From positions 30,626,501 to 30,686,500 of the forward strand of contig NC_092672.1 of NCBI RefSeq assembly GCF_964355755.1: a stretch of DNA of 60,000 nt. Direction: 5' to 3'. Made by a program: the position numbers and the translations under genes. Below are positions 1 to 10,936 of this stretch, piece after piece (position 1 is the stretch's first letter; the number at the start of each line of letters is the position of its first letter). The notes under the pieces are model-generated. The model did no database searches. It was not told the DNA's origin and worked only from the letters and a program-made list of their open reading frames with translations. Source of the DNA: Antedon mediterranea. Its lineage: Eukaryota > Echinodermata > Crinoidea > Comatulida > Antedonidae.

Positions 1-83
1 CTACACGCAAAAATAAAACTATACGCAAAACTATGATTTGGCCTTAAATTATGGAAAAACGCAATAATTATGAACAAATTGAC
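1..83 (+). repeat. Dispersed direct repeat, copy 1 (partner 2397-2503)
   Basis: This segment and 2397-2503 share, in the same order, CTACACGCA, AAACTATACGCA, TATGATTTGGCCT, AACGCAATAATTATG and GACAAAT. The second copy has an extra AT-rich stretch in the middle. The copies are about 2.4 kb apart in direct orientation. This one is cut by the window start, so its full length is unknown. Confidence 0.65.
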
Positions 84-2284
84 GTATTGACATATGACGG
101 TTTTTTCCCGAACACAGTGTGTGTTGGCCACCTTTCGTACCACCTCTCATCAAGAGAGAGATACATCTCCCTGCTCTCTGACGCGCGCACAACAAGAAAC
201 TAGTCAATCAGAAATGTGTTCAGCGTATGCTCAGAAACTTATATACTTTTATCTGTGCGCGGCATAGTAGGCCTATTGGTGACTGCTGTGCCAATTTATA
301 AATATTCTCTTTCAGACTGAACTTCTATAACGTATAAATATGGATATTGTATACGAAGAAATGGGACTCAAATTTAATTTTATTGGCAGAACAAAATTTA
401 GTATGAAATTAAGGGTGTTGCCCGGGCCACTAAGGCAACATCCCTGGGTCCGCCCCTACGCTAGATGCTTGGAAATTAGTGTTATTGAAAATATCAGGAT
501 GTTTGGTAGAAAATGTGCCTGATACTGTACACTGCACCGCGGCACCATACCAAACTGTTGCTGTCAGACATGACTGTGCCCTACACACACCTGGCATGTT
601 TCAGTCCATCACGTCTCCTTGTGTTTTCGAAGAAATAATGACCCCCAACACACACTCCCCACCCGGGGATGGGGGCTGCAGGATACAGTCCAACAGTATA
701 AAACAAGAAATAAGGCCATGGCCTAACTTGGCTGGGAGTCATTGGACAACTAGGTCTACATGACCTGGCTGGGCTAGCTAAAGTAGGTAAGGGATAGCCT
801 AGCTAGGCCTAAAAAATCGGACAGAAAATGTGGAGTTATTTACATGTATTTGACTAATACAGTACAATAACAAAATATAGCAAAATAGTCATCAAAATAT
901 TGACATAATAACATACAATCATTTTAAAGTTAATATTGTGCCTTAAAAAGGGTTATTTCATTGTCAATTGGCTGTGTTTACAAATGGCTGCCACACACGC
1001 TATGGCTATACCATATTCTTTGGCTATACTAGAAGAGCAGCAGCTGGAAAGATGACAGCACATGTTTTTCCACTGTATTTTAGTAACCAAAATGGTTGAC
1101 ATTTTTCGGAGAAAAGAATCATCAAAGACAGAAGTGAAGAATCTCTTTCTCCAATTATTACACATTATTTAGGCCTACTATTAAATATTGTTTTTTTATT
1201 AACTATATTTTTTTACATAAAAATTGATTTGTTTAATAAAAGAAACCATTTGGTTTAGCGACGTTAATTGCTGGTTTGAGGAACGCGATCGCGCAGGCGA
1301 TCCGTAAAAATGATGGACTGATCGCTTTCGGAAATTCCCTTTTATTGTGTAAAAAGAGTGATGGTCACAAAGAGGAGACCTACGCAAGAAGGATCAAGTG
1401 ATTAAGCAAGGAGTTCTTAATTAGAAGTCCCTATGTAAGCAGGCCTAGAATAACCATACAAGCCCGTAGCCAGGATTTTTACAGGGGGGTTCTTTTTTCC
1501 CAAAAAGGCCCCTCTTATGGGAGTTACCTCCGGTGTAACCAGCGTATATTATTTAATATCAAACGATCAAAACACCAATGATATTAGTCACCAGCCACAA
1601 GAGCACCCCCTCTCCTAAGAGGCCTCATCATGGTTGGGGCTGAGGTAAGAACAATTGGAAAAGATAGAGCGCTACAGGGGCGTTTGCAGACTCGCAGGAC
1701 TGTTTTAAGAAGGCCTAGGTTGCCCAAAGACTCCAGTGCTGTAGACAATGAGTATTTGAGCAAGAAAATTGTTAAATGACACCCCTACATGGTACTCTCG
1801 CACGTAAAATTCATAATAAATTGCACCTCTAGTTCGACGGAAATGTCACTCACTCTATAGTGCGCTAGCAAACAGAGGATCGTAGCATAATGTTATTCGA
1901 CCGGTAATAAAACATACGCGACTAACAATAGGCATATAGGATAACATTTTTGTTTTCGTTCAATACGAACGTCACGAGGAAGTTCCCGATGAAGGTACTT
2001 CTGGTACGGTACTACATCTAATAACTGTAATTATTGTAAATTTATTAGCAATTAATAATTTTAAAAAGTTATACAAAACATATGAAGCTGCTGCTATAAA
2101 TATATTGCGCAAAACTTTAAATTGTGTTATTTTCAATTAAATGCTAAATAAAGTCAGATGTTAAAACCACAATTTCAAACATTCATTTTTTATTTATCCA
2201 CTATAAACCTTTAAAAAGTGTTGTTTAAACCACACTCCAAAATAAAACAAAGAAAATTATGATATGACATTTGCAGAAGGAAGC

Positions 2285-2400
2285 AAACTTTGCTCTGCTA
2301 CCGGTATAACACGGTTCAAATTTTGAAACTTCCATAAATTACTACGGAAATTCGGCCTAATATTTACGGACGTATGGAAGTGAAGACAAATAGGGTACTA
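2285..2400 (+). repeat. Diverged copy of a segment of the palindrome arm
   Basis: The order of words (TTTGCTC..GCTACCG, CGGTATAA, ACGGA..CGTAT, GAAGTGAAGA, GGGTACT) matches 3033-3150 in the left arm of the palindromic element, with many substitutions. It therefore looks like an older copy of the same repeat family sitting just outside the element. Confidence 0.5.
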
Positions 2401-2632
2401 CACGCATCGGAAAAAAAACTATACGCACAATTATGATTTGGCCTAAAAATTGGCCTTAGATTATAGAAAACCCCCGGCAAAACGCAATAATTATGGACAA
2501 ATAGATTATCAGCCTTGGTAATATATGCCTAATATTTAAAAGGAATAAATATAAGCTATATTTTTGTTTTGTCGCAAAGTTCATATGTGAATGCTTGATC
2601 CATTAGAGGTAATCTGTGATAGTTTTTATTGC

Positions 2633-4233
2633 TTGTATTACAACACAAGTTCATTTTGGATTTTCAGTAAATTACCAATGGTTTATTTAAGGTCAACACA
2701 CTGTAACTAATCCCTCACTATTCAATCAAAAAGTATTATACTACCATTGTTGAAAAATAGATTGCGTGATATCAAAATGGATTGATTTAAAACGTAACAA
2801 AGATACAACCTTGTCTGGTATTAAATGCAGTGATGAAGCGGAGGATTGTTTTTGTAGCGTTCCATTTAAAATAAAATTTGTTTTGTGTGAAATACTTTGG
2901 TTGTAAAGGCCGCTAAATTCGTTGTCGCCAGACTTACTTCTTTCACCAATTTTAACAATAAGCTAACAACAAAACATTTAACAATGATAAAATGCCGTAA
3001 AACTCTGTAACTACTTTATGATTAAGTCTATCAAGTTCCGAGTTTGCTCAGCTACCGACGCGGTATAATAATTCTCTGTTAATTCTGAAATTTGCCCTAA
3101 TATTACGGACGTATTATACGGAAATGAAGATAAACTGGGTACTCTACCATTTATTATAGTTCCATGGTACTATACTACGGATGTACTACGGTCGAAGCGG
3201 CCGCCAACCAAAGCGGCCGCCAGTTTAATATCGTCATTTGTATGGAACGCCATGTGCGCTTTAAATCTTTGATTGTCGTTGTCAACGCCATGGCCTATGG
3301 CGAGTTGAGTTACAGCTGTGTGTATGGTCAAACCAATAAATATAAGCCAAATCATGTACTATCGAATCTTTATATTTCTATAATAATTAAGTTTGCCTGC
3401 GGATAAATCAATGTATATTTTATTTGTATTTTAATATTAATAACTAACTAAATATATTTACATTATATATTATCGAATCATTAATAATTTACGTTTGCAT
3501 CATAATCTACATACTATTGAACCTCTATGTCTTATTTATTACGTACTATTTATTTATTTGTTTATTTTATCCTCTTGACCCGACGTTTCTTGAGCACTCT
3601 CCTATCGAATCTTTATACAGTATTGCATTAATAATTTACGTACGGTATTGGCGAATATTTATATCTCATTTACATACTATCGAATCTTTATACAGTATTG
3701 CAATAATAATTTACGTACGGTATTGCCGAATCTTTATATCTCATTTACATACTATCGAATCTTTTTACAGTATTGCAATATAATAATTTACGTACGGTAT
3801 TGCCGAATATTTATATCTCATTTACATACTATCGAATCCTTATACAGTATTGCATTAATAATTTACGTACGGTATTGCTGAATCCTTGTATCTCATAGAA
3901 TCGTTTTACAGTATTGCAATAATAATTTACGTACTATTAAGGTATTGCCGAATCTTTATATCTCATTTTCATACTATCGAGTCTTTATACAGTATTGCAT
4001 TAATAATTTACGTACGGTATTGCGGCTTGCCGAATATTTATATCTCATTTACATACTATCGAATCTTTATACAGTACTGCATTAATAATTTACGTACAGT
4101 ATTGCCGAATCTTTATATCTCATTTACATCGAATCTTTACAGTATTGCAATAATAAGTTACGTACGGTATTGTCGAATATTTATATCTCATTAATTTACA
4201 TCGAATCTTTACAGTATTGCATTAATAATTTAC
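2633..4233 (+). repeat. Left inverted arm
   Basis: Mirror of about 5700-7467. Sparse differences are visible: GTTGTCGCC on the left against the complement of GGCGAAAAC on the right, and a 7-base insertion near 4022-4028. Each arm carries two NotI words (GCGGCCGC at 3197-3204 and 3213-3220) inside a short direct repeat, notable in such AT-rich DNA. The frames on both strands at 3164-3406 are not recognised. Confidence 0.8.
3590..4233 (+). repeat. 75-bp tandem repeat, left block
   Basis: The unit contains TATCGAATCTTTATACAGTA, AATAATTTACGTACGGTATT and GCCGAATATTTATATCTCAT. Because 75 is a multiple of three, the array stays open over long distances and gives a repeating 25-residue peptide (TYYRIFIQY..RTVLPNLYISF). 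I treat these frames as repeat artefacts. Units differ by small indels and by ATA/CTT variants. Confidence 0.85.
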
Positions 4234-4234
4234 T

Positions 4235-5178
4235 AGACTTGCCCCAAGTCTGTATTATCTTTTTTTTTTATTTATTTGTTTTTATTTCGACCGCGATTTT
4301 TGTCTGAAAATACAGACTTGTGAAACACGTATAGAAATCGATTTGCAGACCGCAAACATACGATAAGAATGACGTAGGTTATCATACCGTATTTGGCTAT
4401 ATGGGGCGGGCGGTATGTAAATATGGATTTCGAATCAACCAATGATCATTTTGTTTCAAAATGAAAGAGATCGAGTACGTAGGCCTACCAGTGCTTAATG
4501 TACGATCGAGACTGTTGAAATATAAAATAGTAATGCCAAGTTGTTTTGTTTATTAATTGTTTAGTCCTTGGCCTAGGCCTCTTTCGTAGGTCCTACTCAA
4601 CTCGCACGTATGACCTGCCAAATAAAACGCCAATGAAGTAGGCCTACATACCACCGGCACACAACAGGGCTACACCACCACACAGAACAGGACAGGGTCT
4701 GGGTGGGAATTAAATCAAAATTATCTCCGCATAATAAATGATCCATTCAATGTTTGATTTGCGGAGAAGCTAGCCTATCATATATCAAGACGAGTTTTCT
4801 TGTTTCAAAGATCCCATCAAATGTTTACCAGACTACTAGGCATATAAATAATTTCTAGCCTTCAGAACTTTCATAAATGCCAAGTACACATTGTCTAAAC
4901 GTAACATAGCGCATGCGCATCATCTTAGTTGTTGAGTCTTTGAAATTCTGAAATATGAATATTTAAACGGTGTACGAGAGAGTAGCCAATCGCATGCAGC
5001 TGAAACTAGTCAACCGGATAATCGTATGCACCAAGAATTCTTGGTGTCAAACCACGTGACTTGTGCGTGTTTCCCCAGACGGAGTATCCAAAATCAAGTA
5101 GTATACGTATGAAACGCCATATGTGCCAAAATATTTATCTTTACTAATATTAAGACAAAACTCCGTCTGGAACCCAGA
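4235..5178. mobile_element. Insertion splitting the 75-bp array
   Basis: The array stops at 4234 after AATAATTTAC and resumes at about 5179 with AATAATTTACGTACGG, so the intervening 0.94 kb interrupts one repeat unit. The ten-base word AATAATTTAC at both borders may be a target duplication, but it is also part of the repeat unit. The segment starts AGACTTGCCCCAAGTCT (a short palindrome) and ends CCGTCTGGAACCCAGACT. Inside are an 18-bp perfect palindrome around an EcoRI site (5029-5046) and a hairpin-ended piece at 5075-5170 related to repeats at 40818 and 48918. No coding sequence is seen. Confidence 0.5.
5075..5176 (-). repeat. Small hairpin-ended dispersed repeat
   Basis: CCAGACGGAGT at 5075-5085 and its complement at 5160-5170 bound about 75 bp. 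The reverse complement shares GGGTTCCAGACG, AGTTTTG, TAATATTAGTAAA and CGTATACTAC with 40818-40895 and 48918-48995, so this is a three-copy family within the window and a MITE candidate. Confidence 0.55.
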
Positions 5179-5518
5179 CTAATAATTTACGTACGGTATT
5201 GCCGAATCTTTATATCTCATTTACATCGAATCTTTATACAGTATTGCAATAATAATTTACGTACGGTATTGCCGAATATTTATATCTCATTTACATCGAA
5301 TCTTTACAGTATTGCAATAATAAGTTACGTACGGTATTGTCGAATATTTATATCTCATTAATTTACATCGAATCTTTACAGTATTGCATTAATAATTTAC
5401 GTACGGTATTGCCGAATCTTTATATCTCATTTACACCGAATCTTTACACAGTATTGCAATAATAAGTTACGTTCGGTATTGCCGAATTTTTATATCTCGT
5501 TTACACTGTACTATCGAA
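5179..5518 (+). repeat. 75-bp tandem repeat, middle block
   Basis: Same unit and orientation as the left block, continuing after the 4235-5178 insertion. It ends near 5518, where about 180 bp of non-repeat sequence leads to the oppositely oriented right arm. Confidence 0.8.
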
Positions 5519-5697
5519 TCTTGGTTTTTATTATTAGTAATAGGGTGTGTGTTATACATTTAAGTGTTATTCCATTGTAATACATTGTTTGTGTTTTCAA
5601 AGAAGCAACGTGAAGACCAAAACGCGACCTTCTACAGCACTATTCCTGGCCGGCCGCCAGTCGAGTTATTAGCAGAAATTCACGTAAATTGTAAATT

Positions 5698-6505
5698 GTA
5701 AATTAATGAGATATAAATATTCGACAATACCGTACGTAACTTATTATTGCAATACTGTAAAGATTCGATGTAAATGAGATATAAATATTCGGCAATACCG
5801 TACGTAAATTATTATTGCAATACTGTATAAAGATTCGATGTAAATGAGATATAAAGATTCGGCAATACCGTACGTAAATTATTAATGCAATACTGTAAAG
5901 ATTCGATGTAAATTAATGAGATATAAATATTCGAAAATACCGTACGTAACTTATTATTGCAATACTGTAAAGATTCGATGTAAATGAGATATAAAGATTC
6001 GGCAATACCGTACGTAAATTATTAATGCAGTACTGTATAAAGATTCGATAGTATGTAAATGAGATAAAAATATTCGGCAATACCGTACGTAAATTATTAA
6101 TGCAATACTGTATAAAGACTCGATAGTATGTAAATGAGATATAAAGATTCGGCAATACCTTAATAGTACGTAAATTATTATTGCAATACTGTAAAAAGAT
6201 TCTATGAGATACAAGGATTCAGCAATACCGTACGTAAATTATTACTGCAATACTGTATAAGGATTCGATAGTATGTAAATGGGATATAAATATTCGGCAA
6301 TACCGTACGTAAATTATTATATTGCAATACTGTAAAAAGATTCGATAGTATGTAAATGAGATATAAAGATTCGGCAATACCGTACGTAAATTATTATTGC
6401 AATACTGTATAAAGATTCGATAGTATGTAAATGAGATATAAATATTCGCCAATACCGTACGTAAATTAGTAATGCAATACTGTATAAAGATTCGATAGGA
6501 GAGTG
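5698..6505 (-). repeat. 75-bp tandem repeat, right block (inverted)
   Basis: Inverted counterpart of the left and middle blocks, with ATGAGATATAAATATTCGG and CCGTACGTAAATTATT words. Units keep the same indel pattern as the mirrored left units, which shows the arms were copied from one another after the array had diversified. Confidence 0.85.
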
Positions 6506-7467
6506 CTCAAGAAACGTCGGGTCAAGAGGATAAAATAAACAAATAAATAAATAGTACGTAATAAATGAGACATAGAGGTTCAATAGTATGTAGATTATGA
6601 TGCAAACGTAAATTATTAATGATTCGATAATATATAATGTAAATATATTTAGTTAGTTATTAATATTAAAATACAAATAAAATATACATTGATTTATCCG
6701 CAGGCAAACTTAATTATTATAGAAATATAAAGATTCGATAGTACATGATTTGGCTTATATTTATTGGTTTGACCATACACACAGCTGTAACTCAACTCGC
6801 CATAGGCCATGGCGTTGACAACGACAATCAAAGATTTAAAGCGCACATGGCGTTCCATACAAATGACGATATTAAACTGGCGGCCGCTTTGGTTGGCGGC
6901 CGCTTCGACCGTAGTACATCCGTAGTATAGTACCATGGAACTATAATAAATGGTAGAGTACCCAGTTTATCTTCATTTCCGTATAATACGTCCGTAATAT
7001 TAGGGCAAATTTCAGAATTAACAGAGAATTATTATACCGCGTCGGTAGCTGAGCAAACTCGGAACTTGATAGACTTAATCATAAAGTAGTTACAGAGTTT
7101 TACGGCATTTTATCATTGTTAAATGTTTTGTTGTTAGCTTATTGTTAAAATTGGTGAAAGAAGTAAGTCTGGCGAAAACGAATTTAGCGGCCTTTACAAC
7201 CAAAGTATTTCACACAAAACAAATTTTATTTTAAATGGAACGCTACAAAAACAATCCTCCGCTTCATCACTGCATTTAATACCAGACAAGGTTGTATCTT
7301 TGTTACGTTTTAAATCAATCCATTTTGATATCACGCAATCTATTTTTCAACAATGGTAGTATAATACTTTTTGATTGAATAGTGAGGGATTAGTTACAGT
7401 GTGTTGACCTTAAATAAACCATTGGTAATTTACTGAAAATCCAAAATGAACTTGTGTTGTAATACAA
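5700..7467 (-). repeat. Right inverted arm
   Basis: Reverse complement of the left arm, with the mirrored NotI words at 6880-6887 and 6896-6903. Its inner end has about two more units of the 75-bp repeat than the left arm keeps next to its break point, so the arms differ in array length. Confidence 0.8.
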
Positions 7468-7519
7468 TATAGCTAGGACAGATTCCTGCAGGCCTGTAGC
7501 CTATGCTCTAGTAGGGCGG

Positions 7520-7605
7520 CCGGGTGTACTCTGGTCGATTCACCCCTGATCGACTCGTACCCATGCCAACTCGTACCTAACTTCCTACCCTAAACTCGTA
7601 TCCAA
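7520..7605 (+). repeat. CTCGTACC-rich fragment
   Basis: GACTCGTACC, AACTCGTACC and AACTCGTATCC recur within 80 bp. A similar fragment (CCTCGTACC, AACTCGTACC) occurs at 27626-27655. It is probably the end of a dispersed element. The rest of 7468-7800 shows nothing else. Confidence 0.4.
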
Positions 7606-7805
7606 CCAAATAATTGGTTGATTTCCCGCTAGACTAGTAGGCCTAGCCTAGCTACAATATTCATTATGCCCTGCTAAAAAGGTAGATGAGCTACTAGACT
7701 AATTACGTAATTCGTATAATAATAACAATAATTGACTAGAAGGCCTAAAAGCGACGGAAAACACCTATCCATTCTTGCATGGCAGTACGAAAACCTGCCT
7801 ATGGT

Positions 7806-8150
7806 TTCGATCCAAGTCGGCCCCAAGTCAAGTCGGCCCCAATTCAAGTCGGCCCCAAGTCAAGTCGGCCCCAAGTCAAGTCGGCCCCAAGTCAAGTCGG
7901 CCCCAAGTCTTGTCGGCCCCAAGTCAAGTCGACCCCAAGTCAAGTCGGCCCCAAGTCAAGTCGGCCCCAAGTCAAGTCGGCCCCAAGTCAAGTCGGCCCC
8001 AAGTCAAGTCGGCCCCAAGTCAAGTCGGCCCCAAGTCAAGTCGGCCCCACGTCAACTCAGCCCCACGTCAACTCGGCCTCACGTCAACTCGGCCTCACGT
8101 CAACTCGGCCTCACGTCAACTCGGCCTCACGTCAACTCGGCCAAAAAATA
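7806..8150 (+). repeat. 16-bp tandem array, two unit types
   Basis: About 15 units of CCCCAAGTCAAGTCGG are followed by about six of a variant, CCTCACGTCAACTCGG. Since 16 is not a multiple of three and no frame of the unit makes a stop, all three forward frames stay open and encode the same 16-residue period shifted in register (QVGPKSSRPQVKSAPS type). These three frames (starting 7732, 7775 and 7779) are therefore not evidence of a gene. The array abuts and resembles the end of the foldback element at 8154. Confidence 0.9.
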
Positions 8151-8153
8151 ATC

Positions 8154-8714
8154 GGTCAACTCGGCCACGTTTAAGTATGGAACGCAAAAAGTGCAAATGA
8201 AGGGGATTGATAAAATAATATTTCTTCTTTTTTAACTATGAATAATTCTGACTTTTAATGAATATTATTATTTAGACAATAATATATTTAGCAAAAAAAA
8301 TAGGAATGATTTCACCAACTTTCCTTTAATTATTTACGTTTAATAAAATTTCGTAGCTGAGCCTCCCTGCGCGTTTGCCAGCTTTTTCGATATCTACAAC
8401 TGCTACGTGTTTTCGCTGACCGGGGGATTCCCCTTTTTTAAAAACGCAAATCATGCACAAAAACGATGTACGATCTTTTTTTCTATGGCCAAATGGTGAA
8501 ACGTAGGCCTCCGTCTTCGATTTCCTAAAATACGGTACCTGCACGTGTTTTTTTGTAACACGCGGGTACTTCTATTCATATCGGCAATGAGTTCATTTTT
8601 TTATATGATATTATATTTTTTATTTCTTCATTTTTTTTAAAAACGTGGATAGTAAGAATCGTAATAATATTAAGCACTTTTTGCGTTCCATACTTTATTG
8701 TGGCCGACTTGACC
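8154..8714. mobile_element. Foldback/MITE element with 41-bp inverted ends
   Basis: 8154-8194 and 8674-8714 are inverted repeats: GGTCAA.TCGGCCAC, then four variable bases, then AAGTATGGAACGCAAAAAGTGC on one side and the complement on the other. The terminal TCAACTCGGCC word is also the core of the 16-bp array just outside, so the array probably arose by expansion of the element end. The interior has a 72-codon minus frame (8326-8544) with a CMIC word; I do not recognise it. Confidence 0.7.
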
Positions 8715-10773
8715 TGCACCCGTTCATCATTGTAAATTGTCAACACACACTGTGCTACAGACAGTGTACCGTGTGTTAAAAGTTAGTAGGCCTTCTTGCT
8801 GAACACCCGGCTGAACATCAACAAGATCATTAATATTAAACAATCATTAACAGTAACAATACTAGAATTATCACTACTATCGTCAGTTGATAAATCATCC
8901 CCGTTATCTCGTCAGTCTCCTAGTCTAGGGCTAGTAGGCCTAGTTCTACTTCATCCTCAATTGGCATCCTCGTTTTCTCCAGGCATACTTATACTGATGT
9001 TACCATCACTGCAGGAGGTTGCCGATTGTTATACTCGTCCTTAAAATGGCGTCTTATGCACGGCTGTTTCAACGCACGTAATGGGCGACATTATTAGTGT
9101 TTACAACGCGCTTTTCCTTTTATTCGCTAGCCGCGCGTTCTCGAACACTTTTTCATTGTTTCCATGCACCGCCGATACTTAGCAACGCTGCATAGTTCCT
9201 TCATTACCTTAACATAATAATGCTTTTATATTTATATATAGAAATCTAAAATAATTAACAAAATATTTTTTATACTATTTGTTTTACTAAGTTTTCAAGA
9301 ACATAAAATAATAAACATATTACGAAATTTGTGTTTGTAGATAAAAATATCGCTACTTTATTGAAGGCCTTACAATACAAAACAATCGACGAAAATAATA
9401 TTGAAAGCGCCCTCAATTTACTGCAGAAATTTCGTCAGATTTATCGTTTTCTCGTTCGTCCGTCGAATTTTTTTTCGTAGATTTGTTAAGGAAATAGTAA
9501 TCTTTAACTATTTAGGTATCAACCTGCAAAATCTCAGCTTAACGGCAAACCTTCAACTATGTTAAAATTGAGCATATAATAATGGCTATTTTAGTCAATT
9601 TGTGACTATTAGGCCTACTGTGTAGGTCTGATAGGCTTGGTCGTGCGGACTTACACGGTCACAGTAGCCTACCTAGGCTAGTAATAGTAGTAAAGTAGGC
9701 CTACATTTTGTTAATTAGGCCTACATATAAAAATTGTGTTTCGAACATAAAAGTAGGTCTTATACTTATTTTCATTAGTATTACAATTTGTAACATGCCA
9801 TATTTTTTTAGGAAAATAGGCTTATTCATAATAGGATTTAATTTATTACTTTAGGCATCAAGTACAGCTACAGTATCAGTATACCTACTCTACTATGTAT
9901 GCCCCTATATTTATATAGATAATGGGCCTAGGCTGATATGCATGATACTATATTAATTATATGTAGACTTAGAAATAAAACAAAACACTGATTCAATATC
10001 CAGTTGATTGTATATTTTGAATTGCATACGATCACTTTATATAGTATATTTGATCTAGTCTAATAACAATATAATTTAATATTGTTTGTTAAAACTAAAA
10101 AAACAATTAGGCCTACAACAATAAATAAAATGTCATCACAATCTAGATTAGCTTCAAAATATTAATATTTATATTTTAACGTAAATCTTTTCTTAGAAAA
10201 ATGTACATAATTCCATGATCTAAAGTCGAAATATGTCCGGTCTCGTGTCTATTTTCAGTCACTATTGACTTCATTGGTACTTTCTTCTATGAATGGATGA
10301 GTAATTGGAAGCATGAACACCAGTTGATAAAACAGTTCCATTTTGAGTTTGCAATCATTCGTGAAAAGTCAAGTGAAGTCACAAGTCCAAGGAATAAAGG
10401 TTTTCATCCTATAAAAAATTTGTACTCAATCAATTGAAACTAATAAATATTTTACGTACACAGGCTGTAATAATAATCGCAAGCAGTGATGCGCTGGCAT
10501 TATCTAGACAAGGGGTCAACATGCGTGATGCAAAAATAAGAAAAATATTGATTTAGAATAGTGAATAGGTACAGTACGCAAATGCAAGTACAGTATTTAT
10601 AATTTGAAAGTTGGTTCCTAGTACCTGGTAATATTTTCCTGTCCCCATTCAATATTGTCTCCCCAACTCGCATCCCTGCACTGTTCACTGGTACCACCCT
10701 CTTCCGTACAATGCATTGAGCGATTAACTATTTTGAATCCGATCTTAAATCGATCCGTAAATCTTTTTGTATT
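8715..10773. other. Gene-free AT-rich stretch rich in AGGCCTA words
   Basis: No supported coding sequence. AGGCCTA/TAGGCCT words cluster at about 9600-9720. The open frame at 8796-9044 has low-complexity composition and no recognisable domain. Nothing else stands out. Confidence 0.5.
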
Positions 10774-10936
10774 AAGCTCTGTCTACACTATCAAACTTTA
10801 TGTGACAAAAAAATGTGATGTGTCCATATATAGACATGATGGTGTCATATCACTACCATATTTGGGCATATCACTGCCATATTTGGGCACTTAACACTTT
10901 TTTTGTCAAACTAGTTTGATAGTGTTGACAGAGCTT
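10774..10936. mobile_element. MITE with inverted ends AAGCTCTGTC
   Basis: The left end reads AAGCTCTGTC, then ACACTATCAAACT; the right end is its complement with one mismatch. Both ends continue into TG(T/A)GACAAAAAAA-like sequence, so the terminal repeats span about 35-45 bp each. The centre has a short direct repeat, CATATTTGGGCA. Length is about 163 bp with no coding capacity, typical of a MITE. Confidence 0.75.

Larger units (their letters stand above)
1..2632. other. Gene-free AT-rich flank
   Basis: I see no convincing coding sequence here; the short open frames lack domain-like composition. The stretch holds dispersed repeat fragments. One at about 1461-1520 reads like the end of an old DNA element, with a GTAGCCAGGATTTTTACAGG word followed by a G-run. 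Two direct-repeat relationships (1-83 with 2397-2503, and 2285-2400 with 3033-3150) are listed separately. Confidence 0.5.
2633..7467. mobile_element. Foldback-like element with 1.6-1.8-kb inverted arms
   Basis: The two arms are reverse complements about the axis where coordinates sum to 10100: 2633 pairs with 7467, and every paired reading frame (3164-3406/6694-6936, 3517-3783/6317-6583, 3886/6214) obeys this sum. The 80-codon frame at 3164-3406 translates identically from its mirror at 6694-6936. The arms contain a 75-bp tandem array near their inner ends. Long inverted arms containing internal tandem repeats are the hallmark of foldback (FB) elements. The ends are TTGTATTACAACAC and its complement; I see no clear target-site duplication. 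No transposase is visible. A recent inverted duplication of non-mobile DNA is the alternative. Confidence 0.75.

Noticed and set aside
1-2503. The 1-83 and 2397-2503 direct repeats as LTRs
   Set aside because: They are short, diverged, cut by the window edge and enclose no retroelement coding sequence or primer-binding site.
3164-3406. 80-codon frame conserved between the palindrome arms as a gene
   Set aside because: The identity follows from the arms being copies of each other, and a 61-codon frame on the opposite strand is equally preserved.
3517-4194. Long frames in the 75-bp array as a repeat protein
   Set aside because: The period is a multiple of three and the unit lacks stops, so overlapping frames are open on both copies; there is no start context and the peptides are Ile/Tyr/Phe-rich noise.
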